From NCBI GenBank assembly GCA_948474755.1, contig CAOLHI010000362.1:62001-126000 (forward strand): 64,000 nucleotides of DNA. The letters run 5' to 3'. The notes beneath the pieces are model-generated. The model was not told where the DNA came from, searched no databases, and was given only the letters and a program-made list of their open reading frames with translations. The stretch comes from Ctenosaura bakeri. Taxonomy: Eukaryota; Chordata; Lepidosauria; Squamata; Iguanidae. Position numbers and translations under genes: made by a program. Positions 10,225 to 20,604 of the stretch are shown here, piece after piece. Position 1 is the stretch's first letter. The number at the start of each line of letters is the position of its first letter.

Positions 10225-10342
10225 TTGCTCTGCTTTGCTCCTTCTGTTTAAACCACATGCCGTGAGTGTGACCCTTGAGCCACTGCTCAATCCCAAAAGT
10301 GGCTCCTGGCCCCATGGAAGTTGTCTACCCCTGCTCTACTTT
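10225..10342. mobile_element. hAT-like end fragment
   Basis: Wording such as 'gtggctcctggccccatgga' followed by 'agttgtctacccctg' resembles a hAT terminus (inverted: caggggtagacaac). I could not pair it confidently with a left end. Confidence 0.4.
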
Positions 10343-10345
10343 GAC

Positions 10346-10824
10346 CCTCTACTGAGAGTGAAATTAATTGAAAGGGAATGGAAACTGCTATAGGACTTTA
10401 AAGAGATTTGGATTTTGAAGGGGGTAGTAGCAAGGCTATACCTATATTATACATTGGAGGGGCTGGAAGCAATTCCATTTTATTATTTTTATTTCATAAG
10501 GAAAAAAGGAAGGGGTCAGCACACACAGTGCTCTGAGATCTGAGATGACAATGTGGTGGACAAGAGGAAAGTGTGTCTTGTACTGCAGACCAGGATTTTA
10601 AAACTGCTTGATTTTTAAAAAGTAACTAAGGCCAACTATTTTAGTTACTTTTGAGAAACTGGAAAGTAAATAGTTGCTTTTAAAATGTAAGGATAGTCAT
10701 GTTTTCATTACTTTTCATTACTTTACTTTTCCATATAACTCTTCCTGTTACCTTCTGTGGCTTTGAAGTTCTTATGTACACTATCTTATAGTTTGGGTGT
10801 GATGTGGGTTACTTGCCCATGGGG
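10346..10824. other. Unassigned sequence with a small inverted repeat
   Basis: An 11-bp inverted pair, aaaagtaacta and tagttactttt, lies near 10618-10653. Nothing else was recognised. Confidence 0.45.
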
Positions 10825-11012
10825 TTGGCCACTATTTATTGATATAAGCAAACTGGTTAGTACTTGCATGGAAGACCACCATCATTTGCCAAGTGCTGTA
10901 GGCTATATTTTAGAGGAAGGAACTTGCAAAACCACCTCTGAGTATTCCTCACATAGAAAACCCTGTGAAATTCATGAAATTGCCATAAGTTGACAGGTGT
11001 GTTGAACTCACC
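10825..11012 (+). mobile_element. 5S rRNA-headed SINE with BovB-like tail
   Basis: Positions about 10842-10904 follow the 3' half of 5S rRNA: 'ataagcaaactggttag', 'tacttgcatggaagacca' and 'gtgctgtaggct'. These correspond to the 5S words ctaagca, ctggttagtacttggatgggagacc and gtgctgtaggct. The body then reads gaggaaggaacttgcaaaacc and 'ctctgagtattcc', and ends in 'cataagttgacaggtgtgtt', a BovB-like tail. It is a retroposed SINE and not a functional 5S gene, since the 5' half is degenerate. Confidence 0.8.
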
Positions 11013-11571
11013 CCCCCTCTCTCTGCCTCCCACTTACCCCCCCATATTATTGTGTTATTTCAAAAGACATTTTGTGACCTTCACTTCTCTTGCCATTCTG
11101 TAAAATTGAAAACATTAGGAGTATTTAACCGTGCTTGCAGAGAAGCAAATAGCAGTCTTTTATTGCTAGTGCCACCACAGTCTTGTCTCATTAAAAAAAC
11201 AGAAGCAGAGCAAATGTAGAAAATGAAAACAAGCTGATTTTTTAGCCAGTGTGTTAATGAGGAAATTGCAGGGAAGGCTGCCTTGTGTGAATGGGGGCTG
11301 CAGCCTGCCTAAGTTAAATTTATCTCCCGTTACAAATTGCTAGCAGACAGTCTGTGATGTTGATAGCTGGAATCACAGTTTGCATGTCACTCTTGCAGTT
11401 CATATTAAACATAAGAACATTGTTGCTGAAAACTCTTTATGTTTATTTGAAAATAAGTCCCACTCATTTCAATGAGGCCTCATTTCCATAGTGTACACAA
11501 AACTGCAGTTTCAATCGTCTCATCCAAAATCCAGACTTGGTTGCTTTCTCTGGGGCACTCCTGCCTTGTTT
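11013..11571. other. Unassigned, apparently single-copy sequence
   Basis: After a short poly-C stretch the block 11090-11440 shows none of the repeat words seen elsewhere in this window. It may be unique sequence. Confidence 0.4.
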
Positions 11572-11583
11572 TTGGGTTTCCAT

Positions 11584-11760
11584 GTTGTTGTTATTGTTAT
11601 TGTGTGCCTTCAAGCTGTTTATGGTGACCCTAAGGTGAACTTATCACAGGGTTTTCTGGGGCTAAGAGTGTGTGATGCACCCACGGCCAAGTTGGGAATC
11701 AAACCTTGGTCTCCAGGGTCATAGTCTAACACTCAAACCACTTATACCACATTGGGTCTC
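11584..11760 (-). mobile_element. SINE with BovB-like tail, reverse strand, with target duplication
   Basis: On the minus strand it reads from the tRNA-like head near 11760 to the (gttgttgtta)-type tail near 11584. A 12-bp duplication, ttgggttYccat, flanks it at 11572-11583 and 11761-11772 with one difference. That marks both ends of the insertion. Confidence 0.88.
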
Positions 11761-11772
11761 TTGGGTTCCCAT

Positions 11773-12940
11773 AGGCATACATTTTGGCACTATTTAAAAG
11801 GAATGTTGGCCTAGGTGAGTCTTTGGTCGGATTCCCTACGGGCTCTTTTTATTTTATGCACTCGGTGTCCTGAAGCTTAAGATGTTTTGGTTTTAGATGA
11901 AAGATTTGGTGTTTGTCTTCTATAATGTGTCTAATGTACAATCTTGAAAAAGGGAGTGTGGGATTATTTAATATCACCAGTCTGGCACTCATTTCACTGA
12001 GCTGAGGAATCATTGCTACTTCATCAATCCTCTGCCAAGGAATAATGACTGGCAAAGGCAATGGCATTGAAAGACTAGCCTTGCTTAAAATTCGATCCTG
12101 GTTCTACTGACATAACAGAGGAGTAAATATATTGTAACTGTTCCATTCAAAACTGTAATATCTATCAGCTATCCATCTAGATCTAGATCTGTCTAGAAAA
12201 ATAGATGAGACAGGGAATGATGCAAGGGCTGGTCTTTTTCATTGAAAAAGCTGTTTAAAACTAAAAGTATGTCTGGTCCAGCAAAAATTCATGTTTTGGG
12301 TGTACTGAACACCATTATACCTTTTTGGAAAGAAACTGTCTACTCCAAGTAACTGTCAGCCATCTAAGACAGATAATGCTTCTATTGCAAGAATAAAGTT
12401 CATTGCCCAGCAGCATGGACCAAATGAACAGAGCAAAGTGACCAAGGAGTTAAGAAAAGTCAAAGTTTATTTCTACAGCAAAAATAGGTACACACTTTGT
12501 GATGGTCCAAAGTGAGACAAAGATACATTTCCCAGGGCCCACTAAACAGGTGGGTTTCCTCACGTAAACATTCAGAAAATTATTAATACTTCGTTCAAAG
12601 CACATCCCCTCTGTCCATCATCTATCATCATTTCTGAACTGTCCCAGTCTGTTCCAGAGATTGGTGTGCTTTTACTCTGATCTATTCAGATAGTATCTGA
12701 AATTTAACCAACAAGAACTTGAATGTTTGTTTACTTTAAAGAGTCTGTTACTTTAAACAAGGAATGAAATTAACAGTTGTGAATCAAGGAAGAAGCTCCC
12801 TTTTTCATCTCTGTGTTGAAACAAAGAATGGAGCCAATGGTCAGTTTATTAGCTTGCATGACTGTCTTGCTTCCAGTGAATGGACATCTCTTGACTCTGA
12901 GATCAGACTGGAAAAGGGAAATTTCTAACTCTGAGAGTAG
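11773..12940. other. Unassigned sequence
   Basis: No element was recognised. The block 12440-12800 carries an aaagtttattt word that could be the reverse of a polyadenylation signal in an old LTR, but no termini were found. Confidence 0.4.
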
Positions 12941-13384
12941 TGTTACCACAGTTGCTAGCTTAGATTTGTGGGATATTAGATATCACTTTGATATCAATAA
13001 TATGGCCTTCTTTACCCATTCCTCTCCACATGCTGCGAGGTCCCCCGGACAAGCTCGCAGACAGGCATGGCTGCTAATCACTGTAATATTTCCAAACAAA
13101 TACAGGCAGGCCAGAAATAGCCGTCCCGCTGCTTCAGGAGACCTCAAAGGCAAGTACTCTATTATGTATGCATGCTACTTACAAAGAACTCCCTGCCCCA
13201 AGCAGACAGCTTGATTAGACAAATCCTTATCTGTCAAGCACTCTGCGTTTGCATACTGGCTACTCTATTGATAATTCGGTCTTAACTCAATCATGCTAAA
13301 TTCTGACCTTTCAGAGGCTTTGTCTCCAGCCCGAAATTCATTGTTTTCCCCAAGTACGGACTAGCCTACGGCCACATTTCCCCC

Positions 13385-13391
13385 TATAAAA
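13385..13391 (+). promoter_or_regulatory. TATA box of the 12.9-kb LTR
   Basis: TATAAAA lies within ccctataaaaacccc, about 445 bp from the LTR start and 250 bp before the polyadenylation signal. The same word and context occur in the 44.8-kb copy. Confidence 0.7.
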
Positions 13392-13639
13392 ACCCCTGAC
13401 TTTGAGAGCTTCCTCGGATCGCTCCTGACTTCCATCCCGCCTTGCTGCCGCTTTGCTTGGCGAGCCTTCCCCTCAGTCCCACGTACTGAGAACTTCATAC
13501 CTCTGAACTTCTGCTGCAGTCTACCTGGGCTTCAGGACCCAAACCAACAACTCCTCTAAAAATACCTCTATCCCACTCCAACCTTTATTTCTATAGTTAT
13601 CTGAGTGACTGTGCTGCATACACTGTTTGATTGTATTTT

Positions 13640-13645
13640 AATAAA
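13640..13645 (+). promoter_or_regulatory. Polyadenylation signal of the 12.9-kb LTR
   Basis: AATAAA occurs within ttttaataaaaacaa. A T/G-rich stretch follows, as expected at the end of the R region. Confidence 0.7.
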
Positions 13646-13837
13646 AACAATTATTATTTCAACTCTGTTTGCTCCTTGACTCGGTCTGACCCCATAGACA
13701 TTGGGTAAAAGATCTCGTTCCGTTGTCCTGCCTCTCGTATTGCTGGCTTGTGGTCTTTGACTAATTTCCCCAATTTGTATAATTTGGAGCGCACTTAGGT
13801 GTCCCTCCTGGGACCCCCAGAAATCAGGGTAACAGTA

Positions 13838-14324
13838 GGGTTTCATTATTTTAATTACACTTCCTTGGAACATGAGTTGTGAGCACTACTCCTCTTAGGC
13901 AGGATGTATTTTACAAAATATTTGGGATTTGTAGATGCACATGTTCTTTCAATTACATTCCTGTAGCACTGAATTTAACTAATAGTCAGTGTTGTGGGAT
14001 CTTGTGTACTTTTAATTTTGCAAAAAGACTTATACTTCAAGGTTTGAAAAATAAACACTCGCCATCTATTGCTCAGAGCATCTTACTGTTTTGGCTGTGC
14101 TTGAGCATATTTTTTTATAGGCAAGAACTTCATGAAATTGTATTTTTGGAAATATAGTCAACTAAGATAAAGTTATTGCCTAGGCGTTGTTCATATTGTG
14201 TATATTTCCCTTACCCCCTTCTCTTTCTTCCCCCCGTCTTATTATTTTCTATTACTCTTCTTTGTAATCAAACTTTAAAAACTGGTGTGTGTGCTCACGC
14301 ATGCATGTGTATAAAAGAAAAATT
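13838..14324. other. Unassigned sequence
   Basis: Nothing was recognised except a short TG/CA-rich stretch near 14285-14311. Confidence 0.45.
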
Positions 14325-14385
14325 TGAAGACTGAACCTTAAGCCTTCTGCCTACAAAGTATATGTGCTACCACTGAGCTTTGCCA
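14325..14385 (-). mobile_element. tRNA-derived SINE head fragment, reverse strand
   Basis: The wording 'gccttctgcctacaaagta' and 'tgctaccactgagcttt' is the reverse of a tRNA 5' region (agctcagtggtagca), including the A-box. It is a retroposed fragment. No complete tRNA fold is present. Confidence 0.5.
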
Positions 14386-14426
14386 ACATTTTGGAAAGAA
14401 ACTGTTCACCATTTGGGAAATAAGTA

Positions 14427-14956
14427 CAGTGGCCCTTCCAGTTTTGTGAAGGTTTGGGGCATGGAACTCTTGCAAAAGTGGAAAAACTGTGAAAACTCCC
14501 CCTTCCCATTCCCTTCTGGGGCTCTCTCCTCCCATTCCTTTGCCTTTGGCTCCTGTGTGCAAGCGTTCTTTCTCTGCACCCAGGCAAAAGGCAAGGGAAT
14601 GGGAAGGAGGAGCACTGCATGTGAAGAAAGAAGCCATGAGGAGTGGAGGCAGAGGTGGAGAAGGAAGGTGCATGCATGCCTTTCCCCCATTCCCTTGCCT
14701 TTTGCCTTGTTGCACATTTTCCACTCCCAGGCAAAAAGCAAGGAAATGGGAGGGGGAAGCACTGCATGGAGAAAAAAAAGATGGGTGTGTGTCTTCTCCC
14801 TCATTCCTTGTCTTTTGCCTGGACATGTTCGCCTTCCCTCTCCATGCTTGGAAAAATGCAAGGGAATGGGAGAAGGAGAATGGGAGAAGGCATGCACAGG
14901 CCTCATGAATAATCAAATTTGTGAAGGTCAAACCCATGAATGTGGCAGAAGGACAG
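14427..14956. mobile_element. Tigger-like element with internal hairpin units
   Basis: It begins CAGTGGCCCTTCCA, ends with GGACAG and is flanked by TA at 14425-14426 and 14957-14958. The 3' part ('aataatcaaatttgtgaagg', 'aacccatgaatgtggcag') matches 3021-3497. The interior (about 14505-14890) consists of three inverted-repeat units built on 'cattcccttgccttttgcc' and its reverse complement. This inverted structure explains the many long overlapping frames on both strands, which are not genes. Confidence 0.7.
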
Positions 14957-14958
14957 TA

Positions 14959-15840
14959 TTCTGTTGCTAACACATTCAGTAGGAATACCCATCAGGATAA
15001 TCTAAGAAAATAAAATAAAACTAAACCCAAATATCTATCATTCTTGTTGGTGTTACTGCTGTCTGGAAGCAACCTTGGTGTAGGAATAAAACTACAAGTT
15101 GTAGAGGAGGGAGAGAAGCCCAATTAGTCAAATACAAGTTTATTTTTTAAGCAAATGACTTTTCAGCATGAGCCTAGAACAAAGGGTCATAGGCACACTG
15201 ACTTTGGTTATAAACACTGATTGCAACACATAATGATCTTGAAAAAGCAATGGCACTCCCCAACCCTTCCCTGCACCTCCACTCCTTTCCCACAAATTTA
15301 CCCTGTAACTCATAGCACTTACTAGATCATGGCTGATGCAGCTAAAGCCTTTCTCAACCAGAGACACAAGAGACACTTTGCTTTTCGGGCTCTCTGGTGA
15401 TTTCCTGAAGGTATTTCTGCACTTGGTCACAGAAATCATAAACTGCACTCTGTGTACAATCGTTCGTCATTCCTGACAGAATGAGAGATAAAGCTTTAGG
15501 CACCGTAAGTCAAAAACTACAGCTCTGATGCTTTTTCTTCTCCTTACAACATTCACTGTGACTTACCACACAATTCTAGAAGTGAGCCCCATTAATTTTA
15601 GTAGGGCTTACTTCCTAGTAAGTGAATGCAAGACTACAGCATTAAAATTAAAAAGTTGTATTATCTTCCTACAGTTAGCAGTTGTCCATCTCTTGTTTGG
15701 GATTCTGCAGTGTTGCTTCTGTGTGTCTAAAAAGCACCAGCAGGAACAGGGCTGACTCTTCTGTTAGGAATGCTGAGGCAGCAAATTTTGGATGTCATAA
15801 AAGGATTGCAAATTCTTAATGATTTTCATGGCTATTTCAT
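14959..15840. other. Unassigned sequence
   Basis: I recognised no repeat family. Several tens of bp are AT-rich near 14995-15025. Confidence 0.45.
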
Positions 15841-15849
15841 GTCAACATT

Positions 15850-15960
15850 TGGGAGAAAACTTATGGAGTGGGGAGAGCTACAACTCCCAGAAACCCCAGG
15901 CAAAATAGCCAGTGGGAGTTGTAGCCCTGAAAAGTAACTCTCCAAAAGCTGGAGTTCAGT
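15850..15960. repeat. Short palindromic 'acaactcccag' repeat
   Basis: The left word ctacaactcccag and the right word ctgggagttgtag type sequence (…agtgggagttgtag…) are inverted around a short spacer. The flanks are gggagaaaac and gtaactctcc. A related copy lies at 30005-30120. It is probably an old MITE. I cannot name the family. Confidence 0.5.
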
Positions 15961-16059
15961 TGGATTTGCATACTGTGGACTTTGATTTGCATGATCATGG
16001 GGAATGTCATTCACCCTCTGCCTTAGACAGAAGAATGACTTAGACTGGCTGTGACCAGA

Positions 16060-16267
16060 GGCCCTTTCACGGTATACAATTTGTTTCATGTAACTGCCAT
16101 GGCTGCATTTTATAGAACCTTGAGGTTTGTAGTTTGGTGGGGCATTGGAGTTCTCTAGCTAAGAATTCTAAATACTCCTTACAAACCATAAATCCTAAGA
16201 TTCTGTGGGATGCAACTGTGCCATAATTTGGAATCATAGCGCTGTAATGGTGTTGTGAGAAAGGGCC
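16060..16267. mobile_element. GGCC-type MITE
   Basis: It begins ggccctttcac and ends gagaaagggcc. It carries 'gccatggctgcattttatag', 'gaggtttgtagtttggtgg' and the inverted half 'acaaaccataaatcctaag'. The 3-bp duplication is not clear in this older copy. Confidence 0.75.
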
Positions 16268-16311
16268 CCAGGAAACATAAGGCACATAAGAAGCAATCTT
16301 ATAAGGATTAT

Positions 16312-16420
16312 TGGTCCATCTTGTTGTTATTTGCCATCAAGTCAATTTCAATTTATGATAACCCTATCAATGAGAGATCTCCAAGTAATCCTGCCATCAC
16401 TCCATATATGGTAAAAGTCT
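16312..16420 (-). mobile_element. RTE-BovB 3' fragment, reverse strand
   Basis: 'tttgccatcaagtcaatttc', 'ttatgataaccctatcaatg' and 'agagatctccaagtaatcc' match the order of the reverse BovB fragment at 9805. Short and decayed. Confidence 0.5.
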
Positions 16421-17817
16421 TTCTTGTAAAATTTTGAGCATCATTTTGATTCCATGGGGGATTAATGCAATGGTATGGTGGTTACTACAATTCCTGGTTC
16501 TTCTCTGAATGAATCCTTCATATTTTCATCTTTTTCATCTCAGACAGTTTTTTCAACCCCAAGTGAAGATGCAGGAATTCAGATTTATTTTTCTACACAT
16601 TAAACATGTTCTCTACTGCTGGATGGATCATCTAATTTCCACATGACAGAAACTACAGCCAACAAAAGTATGTTAAGGTATACTGAAGAACTAGTGTTGA
16701 CAAATACGACTTGCCTTACAAATCCCAAGACACTTAACTGTCAGTTAACTGGCATTCATCTGCTGTTAGAAATTTATCATCCAGGCTTTGAAACCAGATG
16801 TTCAGAACAGTAAAAAAACAAAACAAAACACCAGAACAAACCCAATACCCATTTATCCTCATTGTAAATGAACTGAATGCCTCAGGAAGGTAATTAGATT
16901 TTATTTAGATAGTGCGCCAAGTGATGGCCAGGAGTCTCTTGGAACAGATAATCATCCTGTTTCAATTTCAATATACCATCAAGAACTAGGGTTTCTTCTT
17001 CCCATACTGTCTCTGGATAGCAGATTCTTCCACCTACATTTTAAAATCTTTATTTCCTGATACCCTTAGCCACAATTCTGTGCCTTCTCCTTCTCCTTCT
17101 GACTACTACTGGCAGACATTCAGTATTGTAGTACAGACGCCTAACCTAGAACTATGCATCTGTAACTGGTCTGTATTCACTAGCACTATGTTGTTGTGTT
17201 GGAAGCCTACATAAATGCCATCAAAGTTCATTTTAAGCACAAGCAGCCATACTGGGCAAAGGAAGTCCATTTATCTTCCAATTGGGACTCAAAGAGCATG
17301 ATATTTGCACCTTGTTCTTGGCAGCCATCAAGGCTGCAAGTAGAACTTGCAACAGGGGTTCTGCTTCTGATGCTCACAGCCTTGCTGGTTGGTGAGAGTG
17401 GGGTGAAAACATTGTCCTCTTTGAGCTCTGATTGGAAGCTGAGTGGACCTCCTTCAACTGTTCCAGCTGTTGGCACTTAAGGTAGGTCCAGACAGGAGAC
17501 ATTACTTAGCTTTATCTCTCTAGGTAAGTAGCTGATCTAGGATTCCAGTGATGATGATGTTATTTATTTATATGCCACCTTTTTTTCAGAACTTTTGAAC
17601 ATTTCTAGGGTAGCAGTGTAGTCTAAATATACTTCTAGAAACAAATTTGAATATATAAGTAGATATAAGCATTTAATAGTTCCAGTTTTGTTTGCTTTAC
17701 ATGGCAGTTGTGAGATGGGGGTGCAGGAATTTGGATAACGGCTAAAAAGCATGCCATAGAATGTATGTCTACTATCTCATTACAGCTCTAGTATAGAGAT
17801 CTCTAGTGCCCTCTCCT
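16421..17817. other. Unassigned sequence
   Basis: I recognised no repeat or exon. Small features only: a ccttctccttctcc run near 17085-17100. The frames at 17196-17480 and 17228-17476 overlap on opposite strands and match no known family. Confidence 0.45.
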
Positions 17818-18046
17818 GGGACCTCTTCACACTACACAGTTATAGCACTATGATTCCACTTTAACTGCTGTGGCAACATCCTATGGAATCCTGGGTTTTG
17901 CAGTTTGGTGAAGCACTTGAGGAGCTTTCTGGCTGACAATTCTAAATATCCCTCTCTAAACTGAAAATTACAGGATTCCATAGGATGGGACCATGACCGT
18001 TAAAGTGGAATCATAGTGCTATAATTGCATTGTGTGAAAGAGTCTC
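17818..18046. mobile_element. GGCC-type MITE, nearly full length
   Basis: It shows the family pattern in full. There is 'tcttcacactacacagttat', 'agcactatgattccacttta', 'cctatggaatcctgggtttt', then the inverted half 'attccataggatgggacc', 'gttaaagtggaatcatagtg' and a terminus near gtgtgaaagagtct. The two ends have drifted, so the target duplication is uncertain. Confidence 0.75.
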
Positions 18047-19137
18047 AGAACTACAGTGCTGTCATCCTCTAGCAGTGAATTCTACATGGTTCACCAAATT
18101 GAAAATCCCATGATTGCACAGGATGGAACTACAACAACTCTGGGGACCAGTTCCGAAATCAACCAGATTCAGGCATTTCCAAAATGAAACAAAGCTACTT
18201 GTGTAACAAGACAATATACAGTTTATTGATTATACACATCTGACAGATCGATAAAGAATATGACTGAAAAAGGGAAAGAAAGCTTACATATGCTACTTTG
18301 CTGAAATTCCTTGCAACTGATGATGACACTAGATGCCCAGTGTGCTCCAGAACGTTATCCTGCAGACTGGTAAAAGGCCAAAATCAAAATCTGTCCAGGC
18401 AGTTGCAGCTCAAGGCAAGAACAAAAGTGTGTACTCTTGCTAACATCTCATATTCGATTCATTCTAGTTGTCTTGAGAAATGCAGGCTGAGAAACAAATG
18501 TCTTTTTCTAGGAGAAGAGGGTCTCCTCATTCCTTCAGAAAGCAGAGACAACATTCTTTCCATGAGATATATGACAGCTAGAACAAGTCTCATCAAGGGA
18601 TAAGTGGGAATCAGTACTCGACATCTGCAAGACACTTTAAGCTGTGCTTGTCTGTCCCTGTCTAAGCAGTGCAAAAGGCTTACCTTTCTAGCTAAGAATA
18701 CATGCTACATATTGCTAGCAAGGTTCTTTGGTGCCAAGAATGAGGAAGCACGGTGGATGAGGCATGGTGTCAGCTCACTTCTCACTCACTCCCATTCTTT
18801 TGGTACCAGTTTCATTGGATATGGGAATATGAGAAAGTGGCATCAAACTGCTGTAATTGTGTAGTCACAGTAAAAAAAGCACTTCCTTTGAAGCTATTAG
18901 TCTCAGGAAGGAAGCCTCCTTTGGTACTAAGCAGCACCAACCCCATGCTTTTTTTCAAACTGAGATAGAAGCATGCAAAACACGTTGTGATAAAATATAT
19001 GCCTTGAAGACTTGGGGATTTTGGAATTAGATTTCATTTCATTTCATTTATTATTTATTACAGACCAGCATGAACAAAGATAACAAATTTTACCATAAAA
19101 TAGTTAAAATATATGAATAAACAAAGCAGAGTGCCTT
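18047..19137. other. Unassigned sequence
   Basis: Nothing was recognised with confidence. A ttcatttcatttcatt run lies near 19030-19050. Confidence 0.45.
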
Positions 19138-19177
19138 AAAATACAATACAAAATACAATACAATACAATACAATACC
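19138..19177. repeat. (ATACA)n microsatellite
   Basis: About eight imperfect units of aatac/atac are seen. Confidence 0.85.
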
Positions 19178-19229
19178 TACTTAAAATTCCATAAAAATAA
19201 AACCATATTTAACACACAAAAAAGTATGA

Positions 19230-19484
19230 TCACCATATTCAACCCACCATGGATTCCTTTGAGATACCAGGGTTCCTTCACAAGGCAGAAGTGGCTGGCT
19301 GGTGGGGCTTACTGCTGCCCCACACCATTTTTAATAGGGACTTATAAGCCTTGTTCGCAGTTTCTCAGTCTCGCTAGGCTTGCAGTCCCTATTAAAAATG
19401 GCATAGGGAGGCAGCACTGGAAATAATCCATGAATAATCAAATCCACAAAACTGAAACCTGCAAATGTGGCAGGTTGACTACAG
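19230..19484. mobile_element. Tigger-like element, 3' part
   Basis: The right end, with 'aataatcaaatccacaaaac' and 'aaatgtggcaggttgacta', matches the ends of 3021-3497 and 14427-14956. The middle holds an inverted pair around 19300-19420 (ccatttttaatagggac and gtccctattaaaaatgg). The left terminus could not be placed. Confidence 0.55.
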
Positions 19485-19553
19485 AACATCTGTGCAGAAC
19501 ATCTGTAAAAGTTTCTTTGTTACTTTTTGGATGTCTGTAAAGCTATTTCTCTC

Positions 19554-19665
19554 ATTGGTCTACTACATCAAGCACAACTTATACAAAGCAAAAAGATTTT
19601 TTTACTCTAATTGGTCTACTACATCAAGCACAACTTATACAAAGCAAAAAGATTTTTTTTTTAAT
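19554..19665. repeat. 56-bp tandem duplication
   Basis: Two adjacent near-identical copies, 19554-19609 and 19610-19665, each begin attggtctactacatcaag and end in a T run. It is a recent local duplication or possibly an assembly artefact. Confidence 0.85.
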
Positions 19666-19936
19666 ATTATTGAAATGTTCCCAAAGAAGATTCTACGCTT
19701 GAATTAATTGGAAAATGGAGCCTGTTACATAACAGAATATCAGACTTTGGATGCAATACACTGATGACTGTTTAGATTTCCTTTGAGATTACCACCCACA
19801 CATTAATGTCACTTAGGCTGCAGTCCTAAGAGGGAGGAGCTTTGGCCTCTAAAGCTATTGCTTTCTGAAACCCCCAAAGGTATGTGTTCTTGGCGAAAGG
19901 AGCTATTGTGATCTGAGCTTTCACAGAGGAGAGCCT
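19666..19936. other. Unassigned sequence
   Basis: Nothing was recognised. Confidence 0.45.
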
Positions 19937-20082
19937 ATTGTTATTGTGTGCCTTCAAATCCCTTCTGACTTATGGTGATACTAAGGCAAATTTATCAAGA
20001 GTTTTGTTGGCAGAATTTGTTCAGAGGGTGTTTGCCCTTGCTTTCCTCTGAGGCCAAGAGAGTGTGATTTGCCCAAGAAGCT
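19937..20082 (-). mobile_element. SINE 3' part, reverse strand
   Basis: 'ttgttattgtgtgccttca', then 'cttctgacttatggtgat' and 'gtttgcccttgctttcctc' form the BovB-like tail and body of the SINE family read backwards. The tRNA-like head is missing. Confidence 0.75.
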
Positions 20083-20173
20083 CTTATCCTTTTTGAACTA
20101 TCTTCAGAAAAACACCAGTGATCATATTCTGAAACGAGCCACTAATACAGCTGTCGTCAAAATCGTGTGTGAG

Positions 20174-20408
20174 TGTTGTGTAGCTTCAAGTTGGTTCTGA
20201 CTTATGGTGATCCTAAGGAAAACTTGTCCAAGGTTTTCTTGTCAAGATATTTTCAGAGGGGTTTGCCTTCACCTTCCTATAAGACTGAGAGAATGTGACT
20301 TGCCTTAGTGGGTCACCCTGTGGGTTTCCATGGTCAAGCAGAGATTTGAACCCTGGTCTCTCAGTGTCCTAGTCCAACACTCAAATCACCATACCACTTT
20401 GACTCTTC
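20174..20408 (-). mobile_element. tRNA-headed SINE, reverse strand, nearly full length
   Basis: It runs from a tail-like 'gtgttgtgtagcttcaagtt' to a head-like 'agatttgaaccctggtctct' and 'aatcaccataccactttg'. B-box and A-box wording is present on the minus strand. Tail repeats are short. Confidence 0.85.
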
Positions 20409-20458
20409 TCAGATGAGACCTACCTCTACCAAATTTATGAAGTGCTTTCCACAGCTGG

Positions 20459-20600
20459 CATACTCTCCAACATCTCATAGATGAAAACTAGTACATGTGT
20501 GACCAAGCAACATCAGGGCACAGACAGCATAGTAAAATTAAAGAATAAGAAGATATAAGCAGAGAGAGACTGCAACAGTTTGCTTTTGCCTCCTGAAAGA
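20459..20600 (+). mobile_element. Repeat family X, copy 2 (5' part)
   Basis: It starts catactctccaac, then 'gatgaaaactagtacatgtg', 'tgaccaagcaacatcaggg' and 'actgcaacagtttgctttt'. It stops where the Penelope-like fragment begins. Confidence 0.65.
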
Positions 20601-20604
20601 AGAA

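Larger units (their letters stand above)
12941..13833 (+). mobile_element. Solo LTR of an endogenous retrovirus-like element with GTAG target duplication
   Basis: It starts TGTTACC and ends GGTAACA, perfect 7-bp inverted termini. The 4-bp sequence gtag flanks both sides (12937-12940 and 13834-13837), a length typical of gammaretrovirus-like insertions. Inside are U3 sequence, a TATA box at 13385, a polyadenylation signal at 13640 and a U5 that ends 'gggacccccagaaatcagg'. Length is 893 bp. No gag, pol or env lies next to it, so the internal region was probably lost by LTR-LTR recombination. Its closest relative in the window is 44815-45719. Frames that cross it (12813-13214 plus, 13568-13873 minus) are not genes. 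Confidence 0.92.

Noticed and set aside
6812..10342. One long hAT element running from the caggggttgcc word to the ctacccctg word, with L1, SINE and BovB inside
   Set aside because: The two ends are only loosely similar as inverted repeats, and no 8-bp duplication was found, so I kept them as separate fragments.
10842..10904. 5S rRNA gene
   Set aside because: Only the 3' half resembles 5S rRNA and it continues into a SINE tail. The 5' half is degenerate.
12813..13214. 133-residue plus-strand frame
   Set aside because: It crosses the LTR boundary at 12941 and has no recognisable domain.
14338..14973. Several long frames on both strands (up to 211 residues)
   Set aside because: They lie in the inverted-repeat interior of a Tigger-like element. 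The same sequence reads open in several frames because it is low in stop-forming words, and none resembles a known protein.
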